64,000 nt of DNA from CAVXFL01 sp963761015 (GCA_963761015.1 CAVXFL010000004.1:60181-124180); one strand, 5' to 3'. Counted from the stretch's first letter, positions 28,480-42,057 are shown. The notes: a model not told the origin generated them from the sequence alone. Program-made: numbers and translations.

Positions 28480-28848
28480 TCATAGCACCTCCGGCGCCAG
28501 GCTGATGATTTTCATGAACCGCCTGGCGCGCAGCTCGCGGACCACCGGGCCGAAGATGCGCGTGCCAATCGGTTCCTGCTGTTTGTTGATCAGCACCGCG
28601 GCGTTGCGGTCGAAGCGGATCGCGCTGCCGTCCGAGCGGCGCACCGGAAACGACGTGCGCACGATCACCGCCTGATGGATGTCGCCCTTCTTCACCTTGC
28701 CGCGCGGGATCGCTTCCTTCACGGAGACGACGATCACGTCGCCGACCGAGGCGGTCTTGCGCTTCGAGCCGCCGAGCACCTTGATGCACTGCACCCGGCG
28801 CGCGCCCGAATTGTCCGCGACCTCGAGATTGCTTTCGACCGAAATCAT
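28480..28848 (-). CDS. rplN: 50S ribosomal protein L14
   Basis: 122 residues, exact family length. Starts MISVESNLEVADNSGARR; RTSFPVRRSDGSAIRFDRNA and GTRIFGPVVRELR follow. First gene of the spc group, 10 bases after rpsQ. Confidence 0.97.
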   Translation of the reverse strand: MISVESNLEVADNSGARRVQCIKVLGGSKRKTASVGDVIVVSVKEAIPRGKVKKGDIHQAVIVRTSFPVRRSDGSAIRFDRNAAVLINKQQEPIGTRIFGPVVRELRARRFMKIISLAPEVL

Positions 28849-28858
28849 CGTCCGCTCC

Positions 28859-29140
28859 TCAGCCCTGCGCCTCGGCCGCCGATGCCGCCTCGGCGCCCAG
28901 CCGCTCGCCGTTGCGCTCGATCACCGTCCAGGTCTTGCGCTTGCTGATCGGCGGGCACTCGATGATGCGCACCAGGTCGCCGATCTTGCACAGGTTCGCC
29001 TCGTCGTGCGCCGCGTATTTCTTCGAGCGGCGCAGGAATTTCTTGTACAGCGGGTGCATCACGCGCCGATCGACCAGGACCGTCACGGTCTTGTCCATCT
29101 TGTCGCTGGTCACCCGCCCGGTGAGCACCCGCCTTGGCAT
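28859..29140 (-). CDS. rpsQ: 30S ribosomal protein S17
   Basis: 93 residues. MPRRVLTGRVTSDKMDKTVT and HDEANLCKIGDLVRIIECPP are diagnostic. Last gene of the S10 group, 11 bases after rpmC. Confidence 0.97.
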   Translation of the reverse strand: MPRRVLTGRVTSDKMDKTVTVLVDRRVMHPLYKKFLRRSKKYAAHDEANLCKIGDLVRIIECPPISKRKTWTVIERNGERLGAEAASAAEAQG

Positions 29141-29151
29141 CGTCTCTCCTC

Positions 29152-29382
29152 TCAGGCCGTCGGATTAGCCGAAGCCGCCGCTTGCGGGCGCGGCGCCGAC
29201 TTTTCCTGCAAAATCGTCTTCACGCGCGCGATGTCGCGCCGCACCGCCCTGATCCGGCCCGTCGCCTGGGTCTGCCCGGTCGCGCGCTGGAATCGCAGGT
29301 TGAACTGTTCCTTGCGCAGGTCGAGCAGCATCGCGTTCAGCTCGTCCGCGGTCTTGGCCCGGATGTCGGAGGGTTTCGTCAT
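29152..29382 (-). CDS. rpmC: 50S ribosomal protein L29
   Basis: 76 residues. Helical hairpin MTKPSDIRAKTADELNAMLL, then LRKEQFNLRFQRATGQ and IRAVRRDIARVKTIL. A Pro/Ala tail of about 16 residues extends beyond the usual end. It starts 3 bases after rplP. Confidence 0.96.
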   Translation of the reverse strand: MTKPSDIRAKTADELNAMLLDLRKEQFNLRFQRATGQTQATGRIRAVRRDIARVKTILQEKSAPRPQAAASANPTA

Positions 29383-29385
29383 GGA

Positions 29386-29802
29386 TCAGGCGTCCCCGAC
29401 ACGGGCGATGAACTTGGTCTTGATCGGCAGCTTCGCGGCGCCGAGCGTCAGCGCGTCGCGCGCCACGTCGGCCGGCACGCCGTCGATCTCGAACATGATG
29501 CGGCCCGGCTTCACCCGGCAGACCCAGTATTCCGGGCTGCCCTTGCCGGAGCCCATGCGCACCTCGGCCGGCTTGATCGAGACCGGAACGTCGGGGAAGA
29601 TGCGTATCCATACCCGCCCGGTGCGCTTCATGGCGCGCGTTATGGCGCGGCGCGCGGCCTCGATCTGCCGCGCGGTCACCCGCTCCGGCTCCATCGCCTT
29701 CAGCCCGTAGGTGCCGAAGTTGAGCGCGGACGCGCCCTTCGTCAGGCCGTGAATGCGGCCCTTGTGCGCCTTGCGGAATTTCGTGCGCTTCGGTTGCAGC
29801 AT
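29386..29802 (-). CDS. rplP: 50S ribosomal protein L16
   Basis: 138 residues. MLQPKRTKFRKAHKGRIHG at the start; RIFPDVPVSIKPAEVRMGSG and CRVKPGRIMFEIDGV are family blocks near the peptidyl-transferase contacts. Confidence 0.97.
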   Translation of the reverse strand: MLQPKRTKFRKAHKGRIHGLTKGASALNFGTYGLKAMEPERVTARQIEAARRAITRAMKRTGRVWIRIFPDVPVSIKPAEVRMGSGKGSPEYWVCRVKPGRIMFEIDGVPADVARDALTLGAAKLPIKTKFIARVGDA

Positions 29803-29815
29803 GACGCCCTGCCCC

Positions 29816-30493
29816 CTACCGCTGCGGCGCCTGTTCGGCGGCGCGGCGGTCCTGCGCCGTCGGGTCGTGCGCCATGATCTCGCCCTTGAAGATCCAGACC
29901 TTCACCCCGCACGTGCCGTAGGTCGTCTTCGCCGTGGCGACGCCGAAATCGACGTCGGCGCGCAGCGTGTGCAGCGGCACGCGGCCCTCGCGATACCACT
30001 CCATGCGCGCGATTTCCGCCCCGCCCAGCCGGCCGCCGCACTGGATGCGGATGCCCTGCGCGCCGAGCCGCATCGCCGACTGCACCGCGCGCTTCATGGC
30101 GCGGCGGAACGCGACCCGGCGCTCCAGCTGCTGCGCGATATTCTCGGCCACCAGGGTCGCCTCGATTTCCGGCTTGCGGATCTCGACGATGTTCAGCGCC
30201 ACCTCGGACTTTGCCATGCGCGCGAGATCCTTGCGCAGCGCCTCGATCTCCTGGCCCTTCTTGCCGATCACCACGCCCGGACGCGCGGCATAGATCGTCA
30301 CGCGCGGCTTCTTCGCCGGCCGCTCGATCACCACGCGCGAGACCCCGGCGCCGGACAGCTTGCCGCGCAGATGCCCGCGCAGGCGCAAATCCTCGTGCAG
30401 CAGCTTGGCGTAATCGTGGCCGGCGTACCAGCGGCTGTCCCAGGTGCGGTTGATGCCGAGCCGAAGCCCCACCGGATTGACTTTGTGACCCAT
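29816..30493 (-). CDS. rpsC: 30S ribosomal protein S3
   Basis: 225 residues from MGHKVNPVGLRLGINRTW, chosen because an upstream in-frame start overlaps rplV and is not conserved. KH domain at ARPGVVIGKKGQEIEALRKD; the S3 C-terminal domain ends GVKVWIFKGEIMAHD. Confidence 0.97.
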   Translation of the reverse strand: MGHKVNPVGLRLGINRTWDSRWYAGHDYAKLLHEDLRLRGHLRGKLSGAGVSRVVIERPAKKPRVTIYAARPGVVIGKKGQEIEALRKDLARMAKSEVALNIVEIRKPEIEATLVAENIAQQLERRVAFRRAMKRAVQSAMRLGAQGIRIQCGGRLGGAEIARMEWYREGRVPLHTLRADVDFGVATAKTTYGTCGVKVWIFKGEIMAHDPTAQDRRAAEQAPQR

Positions 30494-30495
30494 GA

Positions 30496-30909
30496 TTACG
30501 CGGCCTCCTGCTCCGAGCCGGCCGGCGGCGTCGTTTCCTGCTGCCGTTCGGTGACGACGATCCGAAGATTGCTGAACCACTTCTCGATCCGCGACGCGCG
30601 ACCGCGGCCGCGCGCATGGAAGCGGCGCATCACCACGGCGCGCCCGACATCGGCGCGCGAGACGAACAGCCGATCGACGTCGAGCTGATGATTGTTCTCG
30701 GCATTGGCGATCGCGCTCTCCAGCGTCTTGCGCACCTGCTGCGCGATGCGCCGCTTGCTGAAGGTCAGGGTCGCCACCGCCTGCTGCGCCGGCAGGTTGC
30801 GGATCATCGCCGCCACCAGGTTCAACTTGCGCGGGCTGATGCGCACGTTGGACAGGATCGCCTGCGCCTCGGTGTCGTCGAGCAACCGCGAGTGCTTCGG
30901 CTTGCTCAT
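30496..30909 (-). CDS. rplV: 50S ribosomal protein L22
   Basis: 137 residues. NVRISPRKLNLVAAMIRNLP and LESAIANAENNHQLDVDRL are typical, with the long beta-hairpin RRFHARGRGRASRIEK that lines the exit tunnel. A Gln/Pro/Glu tail extends past the family end. It overlaps rpsS by 4 bases. Confidence 0.96.
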   Translation of the reverse strand: MSKPKHSRLLDDTEAQAILSNVRISPRKLNLVAAMIRNLPAQQAVATLTFSKRRIAQQVRKTLESAIANAENNHQLDVDRLFVSRADVGRAVVMRRFHARGRGRASRIEKWFSNLRIVVTERQQETTPPAGSEQEAA

Positions 30910-31190
30910 GTCCGCCTCGCCTTCTTGTCGCCGGAGTGTCCGGTGAACGTGCGGGTCGGCGAGAACTCGCCGAATTTGTGGCCGACCATGTTCTCGGTCA
31001 CCAGCACGGGCAGGAATTTCCTGCCGTTGTAGACCCCGAAGGTGAGGCCCACGAACTGCGGCAGAATGGTCGACCGGCGCGACCAGATGCGGATGATCTC
31101 GTTGCGGCCCGACGCGCGCGCGGCATCCGCCTTGTTCAGCAGATAGCCGTCGACGAAGGGGCCCTTCCAGACCGAACGCGCCATGCTCAC
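30906..31190 (-). CDS. rpsS: 30S ribosomal protein S19
   Basis: 94 residues. MARSVWKGPFVDGYLL (after an initial MS), TILPQFVGLTFGVYNGRKF and MVGHKFGEFSPTRTFTGHSG are the S19 signature. It overlaps both rplB and rplV by 4 bases. Confidence 0.97.
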   Translation of the reverse strand: MSMARSVWKGPFVDGYLLNKADAARASGRNEIIRIWSRRSTILPQFVGLTFGVYNGRKFLPVLVTENMVGHKFGEFSPTRTFTGHSGDKKARRT

Positions 31191-32018
31191 TTGCCCTTGT
31201 TGCGGCGGCGGATGATCAGCTTGTCCGTCCGCTTGTTGCTGCGCGTCTTGTAACCCTTGGTCGGCTTGCCCCAGGGCGTGACCGGATGCCGCCCGCCGGA
31301 GCTGCGGCCCTCGCCGCCGCCGAGCGGATGGTCGACCGGGTTCATCGACACGCCGCGATTATGCGGGCGCCGGCCGAGCCAGCGGCTGCGTCCCGCCTTG
31401 CCGATCGACTGGTTCGAATTGTCCGGGTTCGATACCGCGCCGACGCTCGCCATGCATTCGGCGCGCACGATGCGCAACTCGCCCGAGGTCAGCTTGAGCT
31501 GCGCGTAGCCGGCATCCTTGCCGACCAACTGCGCATAGGTCCCGGCGGCACGCGCGATCTTGCCGCCGGCGCCCGACCTTCATTTCCACGTTATGCACGA
31601 TCGTCCCGACGGGAATGGCCGCCAGCGGCATCGCGTTGCCCGGCTTGATGTCCACGCGCCGTCCGGCCACCACCGCGTCGCCCGCGCGCAGCCGCTGCGG
31701 GGCCAGGATGTACGCCAGCTCGCCGTCCTCGTACTTGATCAGCGCGATGAAGGCGCTGCGGTTCGGATCGTATTCCAGCCGCTCGACGCGCGCCGGCACG
31801 TCGAACTTCCGCCGCTTGAAATCGACGTAGCGATACGTCTGCTTGTGGCCGCCGCCGCGGAAGCGCGTCGTGATATGGCCGTGATTGTTGCGCCCGCCGG
31901 ACCCGCTCTTGCCCTCGGTCAGCTGCTTGACCGGCTTGCCCTTCCACAGCTCGCCGCGGTCGATCAGCACGGTGCCGCGCAAGGTCGCGGTGACGGGATT
32001 GAAATGCTTCAGCGCCAT
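31187..32018 (-). CDS. rplB: 50S ribosomal protein L2 (apparent frameshift)
   Basis: The first 147 residues (MALKHFNPVTATLRG to IVHNVEMKVG) read in one frame; the rest (VGKDAGYAQLKLTSGELRIV to the stop) in another. The switch is at about 31573, where deleting one G from GTCGGGCGCC gives VGAGGKIARAAGTYAQLVGK without a gap. The rebuilt length is about 276 residues, exactly normal. The SNPDNSNQSIGKAGRSRWLG core is intact. L2 is essential and usually single copy, so this is almost certainly a sequence error. Confidence 0.95.
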
Positions 32019-32031
32019 GGCCGCGAACCCC

Positions 32032-32313
32032 TCAGGCCAATCCGCTGGTCAGGTCGATGGACTGACCCTGTTCGAGCGCGACATAGGCCTTCTTCACGTC
32101 GCTGCGTCGGCCGGGCCGGCCCTTGAAGCGCTTGGTCTTGCCCTTGACCAGCAATGTGTTCACCGACGTGACCTTCACGCCGAACAAGCCTTCCACCGCC
32201 GCCTTGATGTCCGGCTTGGTCGCTTCCAGCGCGACGCGGAACACCATCTGGCTCCGCTCGCCCACGGTTGTCGCCTTTTCGGTAATGACCGGGCTGCGGA
32301 TGATTTCGTACAT
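32032..32313 (-). CDS. rplW: 50S ribosomal protein L23
   Basis: 93 residues. MYEIIRSPVITEKATTVGE, IKAAVEGLFGVKVTSVNTLL and GRRSDVKKAYVALEQGQSID are standard L23 blocks. The frame is intact although both neighbours (rplD and rplB) are broken. Confidence 0.96.
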   Translation of the reverse strand: MYEIIRSPVITEKATTVGERSQMVFRVALEATKPDIKAAVEGLFGVKVTSVNTLLVKGKTKRFKGRPGRRSDVKKAYVALEQGQSIDLTSGLA

Positions 32314-32395
32314 GCCTCGCGGGTCAGGTGCGTCGCGCGCGTGCGCGCCGCGTCCGCCAAGCGATGCGGCGATGTCATCGGCGCGATCTCCGCGC

Positions 32396-33004
32396 TCAGG
32401 CGTTCCTTCAGGCCCTCGATCCCGGACGTGGTGATCGCCAGCACGTCATGGTTGAGGATGTCGTAGACATTGGCGCCGACCGTCGGCAGCACGTCGATGC
32501 CGGCGAGAGTTCCGGCTGGCCCGCACGAACCCGGCGTCGATCGCCTGGTCGACGACCAGCGCCGAGCGCCAACCCAGAGTCTTCAGCTTCGCGGCGAGGT
32601 CCTTGGTCTTGCCGGCGTCGCCCGCCCGTCGAGCACCACGAGCTTGCCTTCGGCCTGCTTCTGCGACAGCGCGGAGATCAGCCCGAGGCGGCGCACTTTC
32701 TTCGGCAGATCGTAGCCGTGGTCGCGCACACCGGGCCGTGCACCACGCCACCGGTGCGGAATTGCGGCGCCCGCAGGCTGCCTTGGCGGGCGCTGCCGGT
32801 GCCTTTCTGCCTCTACGGCTTCTTCGTCGTGCCCTGAACCTCGCCCATGCCCTTCACCTTGTGCGTGCCGGCGCGGCGCTTGGCCTGTTGCCAATGGACC
32901 ACCCGCGCCATGATGTCGGCGCGCGGCGCGGCGGCGAAGATCTCGTCGGGCAACTCGATGGTGCCGGCGCTGGTGTTGTCGAGCGTGTTGATCTCGATCT
33001 GCAT
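32396..33004 (-). CDS. rplD: 50S ribosomal protein L4 (several frameshifts and an in-frame stop)
   Basis: The ATG at 33004 opens [20 protein letters not shown] and runs to TKKP, where a TAG at 32813-32815 replaces the aromatic codon of the conserved KKPYRQKGTG. The frame continues [18 protein letters not shown]. Shifts then follow near 32729 (before [16 protein letters not shown]), near 32621 (before [17 protein letters not shown]) and near 32508 (before [18 protein letters not shown]). The end is probably the TGA at 32396-32398 after GIEGLKER, again out of frame. All L4 blocks are present in order, so the gene is complete but badly read. Confidence 0.85.
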
Positions 33005-33015
33005 GGGTGAGATCC

Positions 33016-33701
33016 TCAGCCGGCGCGGCGCGGCGCAGCGCGGCCGGATAGGGCGCCTCGGCCGGACGCGTGCGCTTCACCGCGTCGCGCACCATCACGA
33101 ACCCGCCCTTCGCGCCCGGCACCGCGCCGCGCAGCATCAGCAACCCCTTCTCGGCATCGACTGGGCCACTTCCAGATTGAGCGTGGTGACGCGCTCGTCG
33201 CCCAGATGACCGGCCATTTTCTTGTTCTTGAAGGTGCGCCCCGGGTCCTGGCGGTTGCCGGTGGAGCCGTGGCTGCGATGGCTGATGGACACGCCGTGGC
33301 TCGCCTCGAGCCCGCTGAAGTTCCAGCGCTTCATCGCGCCGGCGAAGCTCTTGCCCTTGCTGGTGCCGATCACGTCGACGCGCTGGCCCTCGACGAAATG
33401 CGCCGCGGTGAGCGTCGGCCGCCGGCTCCAGCACCGCGTCGGCGGCGACGCGAAACTCGCACAGCTTCTGCTTCGGCTCGACCTTGGCCCGCGCGTAATG
33501 GCCGCAATTCGGCCGCGTCACGTTCTTCACCTTGGCGCGGCCCCAGCCGAGCTGCACGGCGGTGTAGCCGTCGCTCTCCTCGGTGCGCTGCGCGACCACC
33601 TGCAAATTGTCGATGTGCAGCACCGTGACCGGCACATGCGTGCCATCGGCCCGGAACAGGCGCGACATGCCGAGCTTCTTCGCCAGCAATCCCGTACGCA
33701 T
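33016..33701 (-). CDS. rplC: 50S ribosomal protein L3 (apparent frameshifts)
   Basis: Starts MRTGLLAKKLGMSRLF. The frame is lost near 33420 (PAADAHRG; deleting one base gives TLTAAHFVEGQRVDVIGTSK), resumes as GKSFAGAMKRWNFSGLEASH with HRSHGSTGNRQDPGRTFKNK, and shifts again near 33161 before VDAEKGLLMLRGAVPGAKGG. The C-terminus APYPAALRRA probably ends at the TGA at 33016-33018, one more base out. Rebuilt length is close to 228 residues, normal for alphaproteobacterial L3. Confidence 0.88.
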
Positions 33702-33732
33702 CGGCGGCAATCCCCGTTCGTCCTGTCGAGCG

Positions 33733-34041
33733 CTACAGCTTGATCTCGACGTCGACGCCGGCGGCGAGGTCGAGCTTCATCAGCGCGTCCACCGTCTGCG
33801 GCGTCGGCTCGACGATGTCGAGCAGCCGGCGATGCGTCCGGATTTCGAACTGCTCGCGGCTCTTCTTGTCGACGTGCGGCGATCGGTTGACGGTGAAGCG
33901 CTCGATATGCGTCGGCAGCGGGATCGGCCCGCGCACCCGCGCACCGGTGCGCTTGGCCGTGTTCACGATTTCCTTCGTGCTGTTGTCCAGCACGCGGTGA
34001 TCGTACGCCTTGAGGCGGATGCGGATATTCTGGTTGTCCAT
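33733..34041 (-). CDS. rpsJ: 30S ribosomal protein S10
   Basis: 102 residues, exact family length. MDNQNIRIRLKAYDHRVLD, VRGPIPLPTHIERFTVNRSP and FEIRTHRRLLDIVEPTPQTV are all present. In E. coli S10 is also NusE. First gene of the S10 group, 40 bases after tuf. Confidence 0.98.
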   Translation of the reverse strand: MDNQNIRIRLKAYDHRVLDNSTKEIVNTAKRTGARVRGPIPLPTHIERFTVNRSPHVDKKSREQFEIRTHRRLLDIVEPTPQTVDALMKLDLAAGVDVEIKL

Positions 34042-34081
34042 TTTTCTTCAGTCCGCGTCGCGGCGTCCGCTCGGCCTTGCC

Positions 34082-35272
<1,191 letters not shown>

Positions 35273-35325
35273 CTGTCTTGTCTCCGTGCCCCGGGGCTCG
35301 TCCCGTCTCTTCTCTTGCTGAAAAT

Positions 35326-35802
35326 CTACCAGCGGTAGTGGCTGAACGCCTTGTTGGCCTCGGCCATCCGATGCGTGTCCTCGCGCTTCTTCACCGCCGC
35401 GCCGCGGCTGTTCACGGCGTCGAACAACTCGTTCGACAGCCGCTCCTCCATGGTGTGCTCGCCGCGCTTGCGCGAGGCGTCGATCAGCCACCGGATCGCC
35501 AACGCCTGGCGCCGTTCGGCACGAACCTCCACCGGCACCTGATACGTGGCGCCGCCGACCCGGCGCGAGCGCACCTCGACGGCCGGCTTCACGTTGTCGA
35601 GCGCCTCGTGAAACATGCGCACCGAATTGCCCTGCGGGCCGCCGCGCCGCTTCAAAACCTCGAGCGCGCCGTAGACGATGCGCTCGGCGACCGACTTCTT
35701 CCCGTCGTACATGATCGCGTTCATGAAGCGCGAAATGACCACGTCGCCGAACTTGGCGTCCGGCAGAATGTCGCGCTTGACCGCGCGGCGGCGGCGGCTC
35801 AT
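35326..35802 (-). CDS. rpsG: 30S ribosomal protein S7
   Basis: 158 residues. MSRRRRAVKRDILPDAKFGD, MFHEALDNVKPAVEVRSRRV and YQVPVEVRAERRQALAIRWL are typical. It is followed by tuf, not fusA, and lies 12 bases after rpsL. Confidence 0.97.
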   Translation of the reverse strand: MSRRRRAVKRDILPDAKFGDVVISRFMNAIMYDGKKSVAERIVYGALEVLKRRGGPQGNSVRMFHEALDNVKPAVEVRSRRVGGATYQVPVEVRAERRQALAIRWLIDASRKRGEHTMEERLSNELFDAVNSRGAAVKKREDTHRMAEANKAFSHYRW

Positions 35803-35814
35803 CCCGGCGCTCCC

Positions 35815-36186
35815 TTACTTCGGCCGCTTCGCGCCGTACAGCGAACGGCGCTGGCGGCGCTTGGCGATGCCCTGCGTGTCGAGCACACCGCGCAGGATAT
35901 GGTAGCGGACGCCGGGCAGGTCCTTCACGCGGCCGCCGCGGATCAACACGACGCTGTGCTCCTGCAGGTTGTGGCCCTCGCCCGGAATGTAGCTCACGAC
36001 CTCGTAACCATTGGTCAGCCGCACCTTGGCCACCTTGCGCAGCGCCGAGTTCGGCTTCTTGGGCGTGGTCGTATAGACGCGCGTGCAGACGCCCCGCTTT
36101 TGCGGACACCCCTGCAGCGCCGGCACCTTGTTGCGCGAGCGCTGGGGCTCGCGGCCCTTGGCGATGAGCTGATTGATGGTGGGCAT
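35815..36186 (-). CDS. rpsL: 30S ribosomal protein S12
   Basis: 123 residues starting MPTINQLIAKGREPQRSRNK. The streptomycin-determining loops TTPKKPNSALRKVAKVR and RGGRVKDLPGVRYH show the wild-type Lys residues. First gene of the str operon, with a 230-base leader to the proposed promoter. Confidence 0.98.
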   Translation of the reverse strand: MPTINQLIAKGREPQRSRNKVPALQGCPQKRGVCTRVYTTTPKKPNSALRKVAKVRLTNGYEVVSYIPGEGHNLQEHSVVLIRGGRVKDLPGVRYHILRGVLDTQGIAKRRQRRSLYGAKRPK

Positions 36187-36325
36187 GGGCCTGCTTTTCG
36201 ATCCCGTTCCTTCACGTCGTCCCGGCCAGCGCTGGCGAATGCCGCTCTGGCGAATGCCGTTAGAGCCCGCGTTCCGGGTGGCGGGGCGCGCCACCCTGCG
36301 GGTTCCGACCCTGCCTGCGGCCTAG

Positions 36326-36350
36326 GCCGCCGGGAAAACCCGACGGCGGC
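36326..36350 (-). promoter_or_regulatory. Hairpin in the str operon 5' leader
   Basis: The inverted repeat GCCGCC...GGCGGC encloses GGG-AAAA-CCC, giving a 9-bp stem with a 3-base bulge and an A4 loop (on the plus strand). It lies in the untranslated leader about 140 bases before rpsL. It could be an attenuator, a processing site or a ribosomal-protein operator; no U-tract follows it. Confidence 0.4.
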
Positions 36351-36418
36351 GCCACACGCCCTGGTGCTCTGAACGACAACCGCCCCAGCAACGTCGGTGG
36401 GGTCGGCCGAGGGCGCGG

Positions 36419-36447
36419 AACCTAAGAGTGTGGCGGGGCCAAGTCAA
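36419..36447 (-). promoter_or_regulatory. Putative sigma-70 promoter of the str operon
   Basis: On the minus strand TTGACT, a 17-base spacer and TAGGTT match the housekeeping -35/-10 spacing. It points leftward toward rpsL with a leader of about 230 bases. It is the best such match in this intergenic region; experimental support is lacking. Confidence 0.5.
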
Positions 36448-36513
36448 GGACCCGCGCTGCTTGACCCGCGACCGGCGCGCCGCGAATGTCATGCCGAAAG
36501 GGGGAGTGGGCAA

Positions 36514-37584
36514 ATGACCTTCGCGGAGCTGTACGCGGTCGCAGACGCGCCGAAATCCTGGGCTATTCCCCAGGACTTCGAGGCCTATTTCAACTGGGAA
36601 TTCGGTCCCGAGCGGGAGCGACTGCTGGCGCTCTACGAACGCGGCAAGTCGATGCAGTGGAACGCGAAGGATCGGATCGACTGGAACCAGGATCTCGATC
36701 CGGAAAACCCGCAGCAATTGCCGCCGGAAGCACTGCCGATCCTGGATGCGCCGGTGTATCGCCGGCTCTCGCCGCGCGAACAGATGGAAATCCGCCGCCA
36801 CCACCAGGCCTGGAGCACGTCGCAGTTCCTCCAGGGCGAGCAGGGCGCGTTGATCTGCGCGGCCAAGATCGTGCAGCAGGTGCCCGACCTCGACTCGAAA
36901 TTCTACGCCTCGACGCAGGTGATCGACGAGGCGCGCCACGTCGAAGTCTACAAGCGGCTGCTGGAAAAGTTCGGCGTCGCCTATCCGATGACGCGGCCGT
37001 TGCAGCAACTGCTCGAGCAGGTGCTGCGCGATTCGCGTTGGGACATGACGTATCTCGGCATGCAGGTGGTGATCGAGGGGCTGGCGCTCGCCGCGTTCGC
37101 GCGCATCCGCGATACCGCGCAAAGCTCGCTGGCCTCCGCCGTCAACGCTTATGTGATGGAGGACGAGGCGCGGCATGTCGCGTTCGGCCGCCTGTCGCTC
37201 CGGGACTATTACCCCCAGCTCACGCAGGCGGAACGCGACGAGCGCGAGGAGTTCCTGGTCGAAGCCTGCCACCACATGCGCGACCGGTTCGACGCCAGCG
37301 AGTTGTGGGGCCATCTCGGTCTGCCGGTCGCCGAATGCCTCGACTACGTGCGGACGAGCCACTCGCAAATGACGTTCCGCAAGCGCTTGTTCACCCGCAT
37401 CGTGCCGACGGTGAAGGACATCGGCCTGTGGGGCGACAAGGTGCGCCACGGCTTCGCTCAGCTCGGGGTGCTGGAATTCGCCGAGATCGACGTGCAGGCG
37501 ATGCAGGAGAACGACGAGCGGGTCGCGCGGGATCTCGACGCGCGCCGCCGCTACGTGCGGGAGACGATCGCGGCCGGCCAGTGA
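36514..37584 (+). CDS. Ferritin-like diiron protein
   Basis: 356 residues from the ATG at 36514, which has GGGGGAG just upstream. Two helix-pair motifs of a carboxylate-bridged diiron site are visible: EQGALICAAKI ... DEARHVEVY and EGLALAAFARI ... EDEARHVAFGRLSLRD. This pattern is that of ferritin-like oxygenases or oxidases (AurF and R2-like groups). The substrate is unknown. It stands alone, reversed with respect to the ribosomal and polymerase genes on either side. Confidence 0.75.
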   Translation: MTFAELYAVADAPKSWAIPQDFEAYFNWEFGPERERLLALYERGKSMQWNAKDRIDWNQDLDPENPQQLPPEALPILDAPVYRRLSPREQMEIRRHHQAWSTSQFLQGEQGALICAAKIVQQVPDLDSKFYASTQVIDEARHVEVYKRLLEKFGVAYPMTRPLQQLLEQVLRDSRWDMTYLGMQVVIEGLALAAFARIRDTAQSSLASAVNAYVMEDEARHVAFGRLSLRDYYPQLTQAERDEREEFLVEACHHMRDRFDASELWGHLGLPVAECLDYVRTSHSQMTFRKRLFTRIVPTVKDIGLWGDKVRHGFAQLGVLEFAEIDVQAMQENDERVARDLDARRRYVRETIAAGQ

Positions 37585-37725
37585 GCGAGCCGAGGTGAAA
37601 GCGAGGTGACAGCAAGGTGAGGCTGGTGTTCAGCCCCACCCTGCCCGGAGCGCGTTCCGGCTGAGCGGAAACGGTCGCGGATGCCGCGACAACGCTCCGC
37701 CGGTCGCCTCGCATCGGTGCCGCCC

Positions 37726-37758
37726 CGTCATGGCCGGGGCAAGCCCCCGGCCATGACG
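37726..37758. repeat. 14-bp perfect hairpin between the diiron gene and rpoC
   Basis: A perfect inverted repeat (CGTCATGGCCGGGG, 5-base loop, exact complement) lies 142 bases after the diiron gene and 24 bases after rpoC, where the two genes converge. It could stop transcription from both sides, but no T-run follows. The text (GTCATGGCCGGG...CCCGGCCATGAC) resembles a palindromic repeat dispersed in alphaproteobacteria. Confidence 0.6.
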
Positions 37759-37782
37759 AACTCGGTAGGTGTGGACGCGTCC

Positions 37783-41943
<4,161 letters not shown>

Positions 41944-41960
41944 AATTCGGTCCTCAGTTA

Positions 41961-42057
41961 ATCAGTCGCCGGTCGTCAGACTATCGCTCAGGCTTTGACG
42001 AACGACCGCTGATGGCTTGCTTGCTCGCTGTCCGCCGATCAGTCGCCGGTCGTCAGA
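41961..42057. repeat. Duplicated 20-mer in the rpoB-rpoC spacer
   Basis: The 20-base word starting ATCAGTCGCC and ending GTCGTCAGA occurs at 41961-41980 and exactly again at 42038-42057. The spacer also contains related ACGACTGAT and GACGACCG-like pieces in the opposite orientation. No gene is present in the 159-base spacer. It may be a recent duplication or part of an RNA fold. Confidence 0.7.

Larger units (their letters stand above)
36187..36513. other. Divergent control region between rpsL and the ferritin-like gene
   Basis: The 327 bases between rpsL (leftward) and the diiron gene (rightward) hold no convincing coding frame. They contain a promoter-like pair for rpsL and a strong hairpin, both listed separately. 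A GGGGGAG ribosome site for the rightward gene is at its right end. Confidence 0.6.

Noticed and set aside
31405..31440. GGTTCGAATTG and GGGTTCGATAC resembling tRNA T-loops
   Set aside because: Both lie inside the conserved rplB coding sequence, and no acceptor or anticodon stem can be formed.
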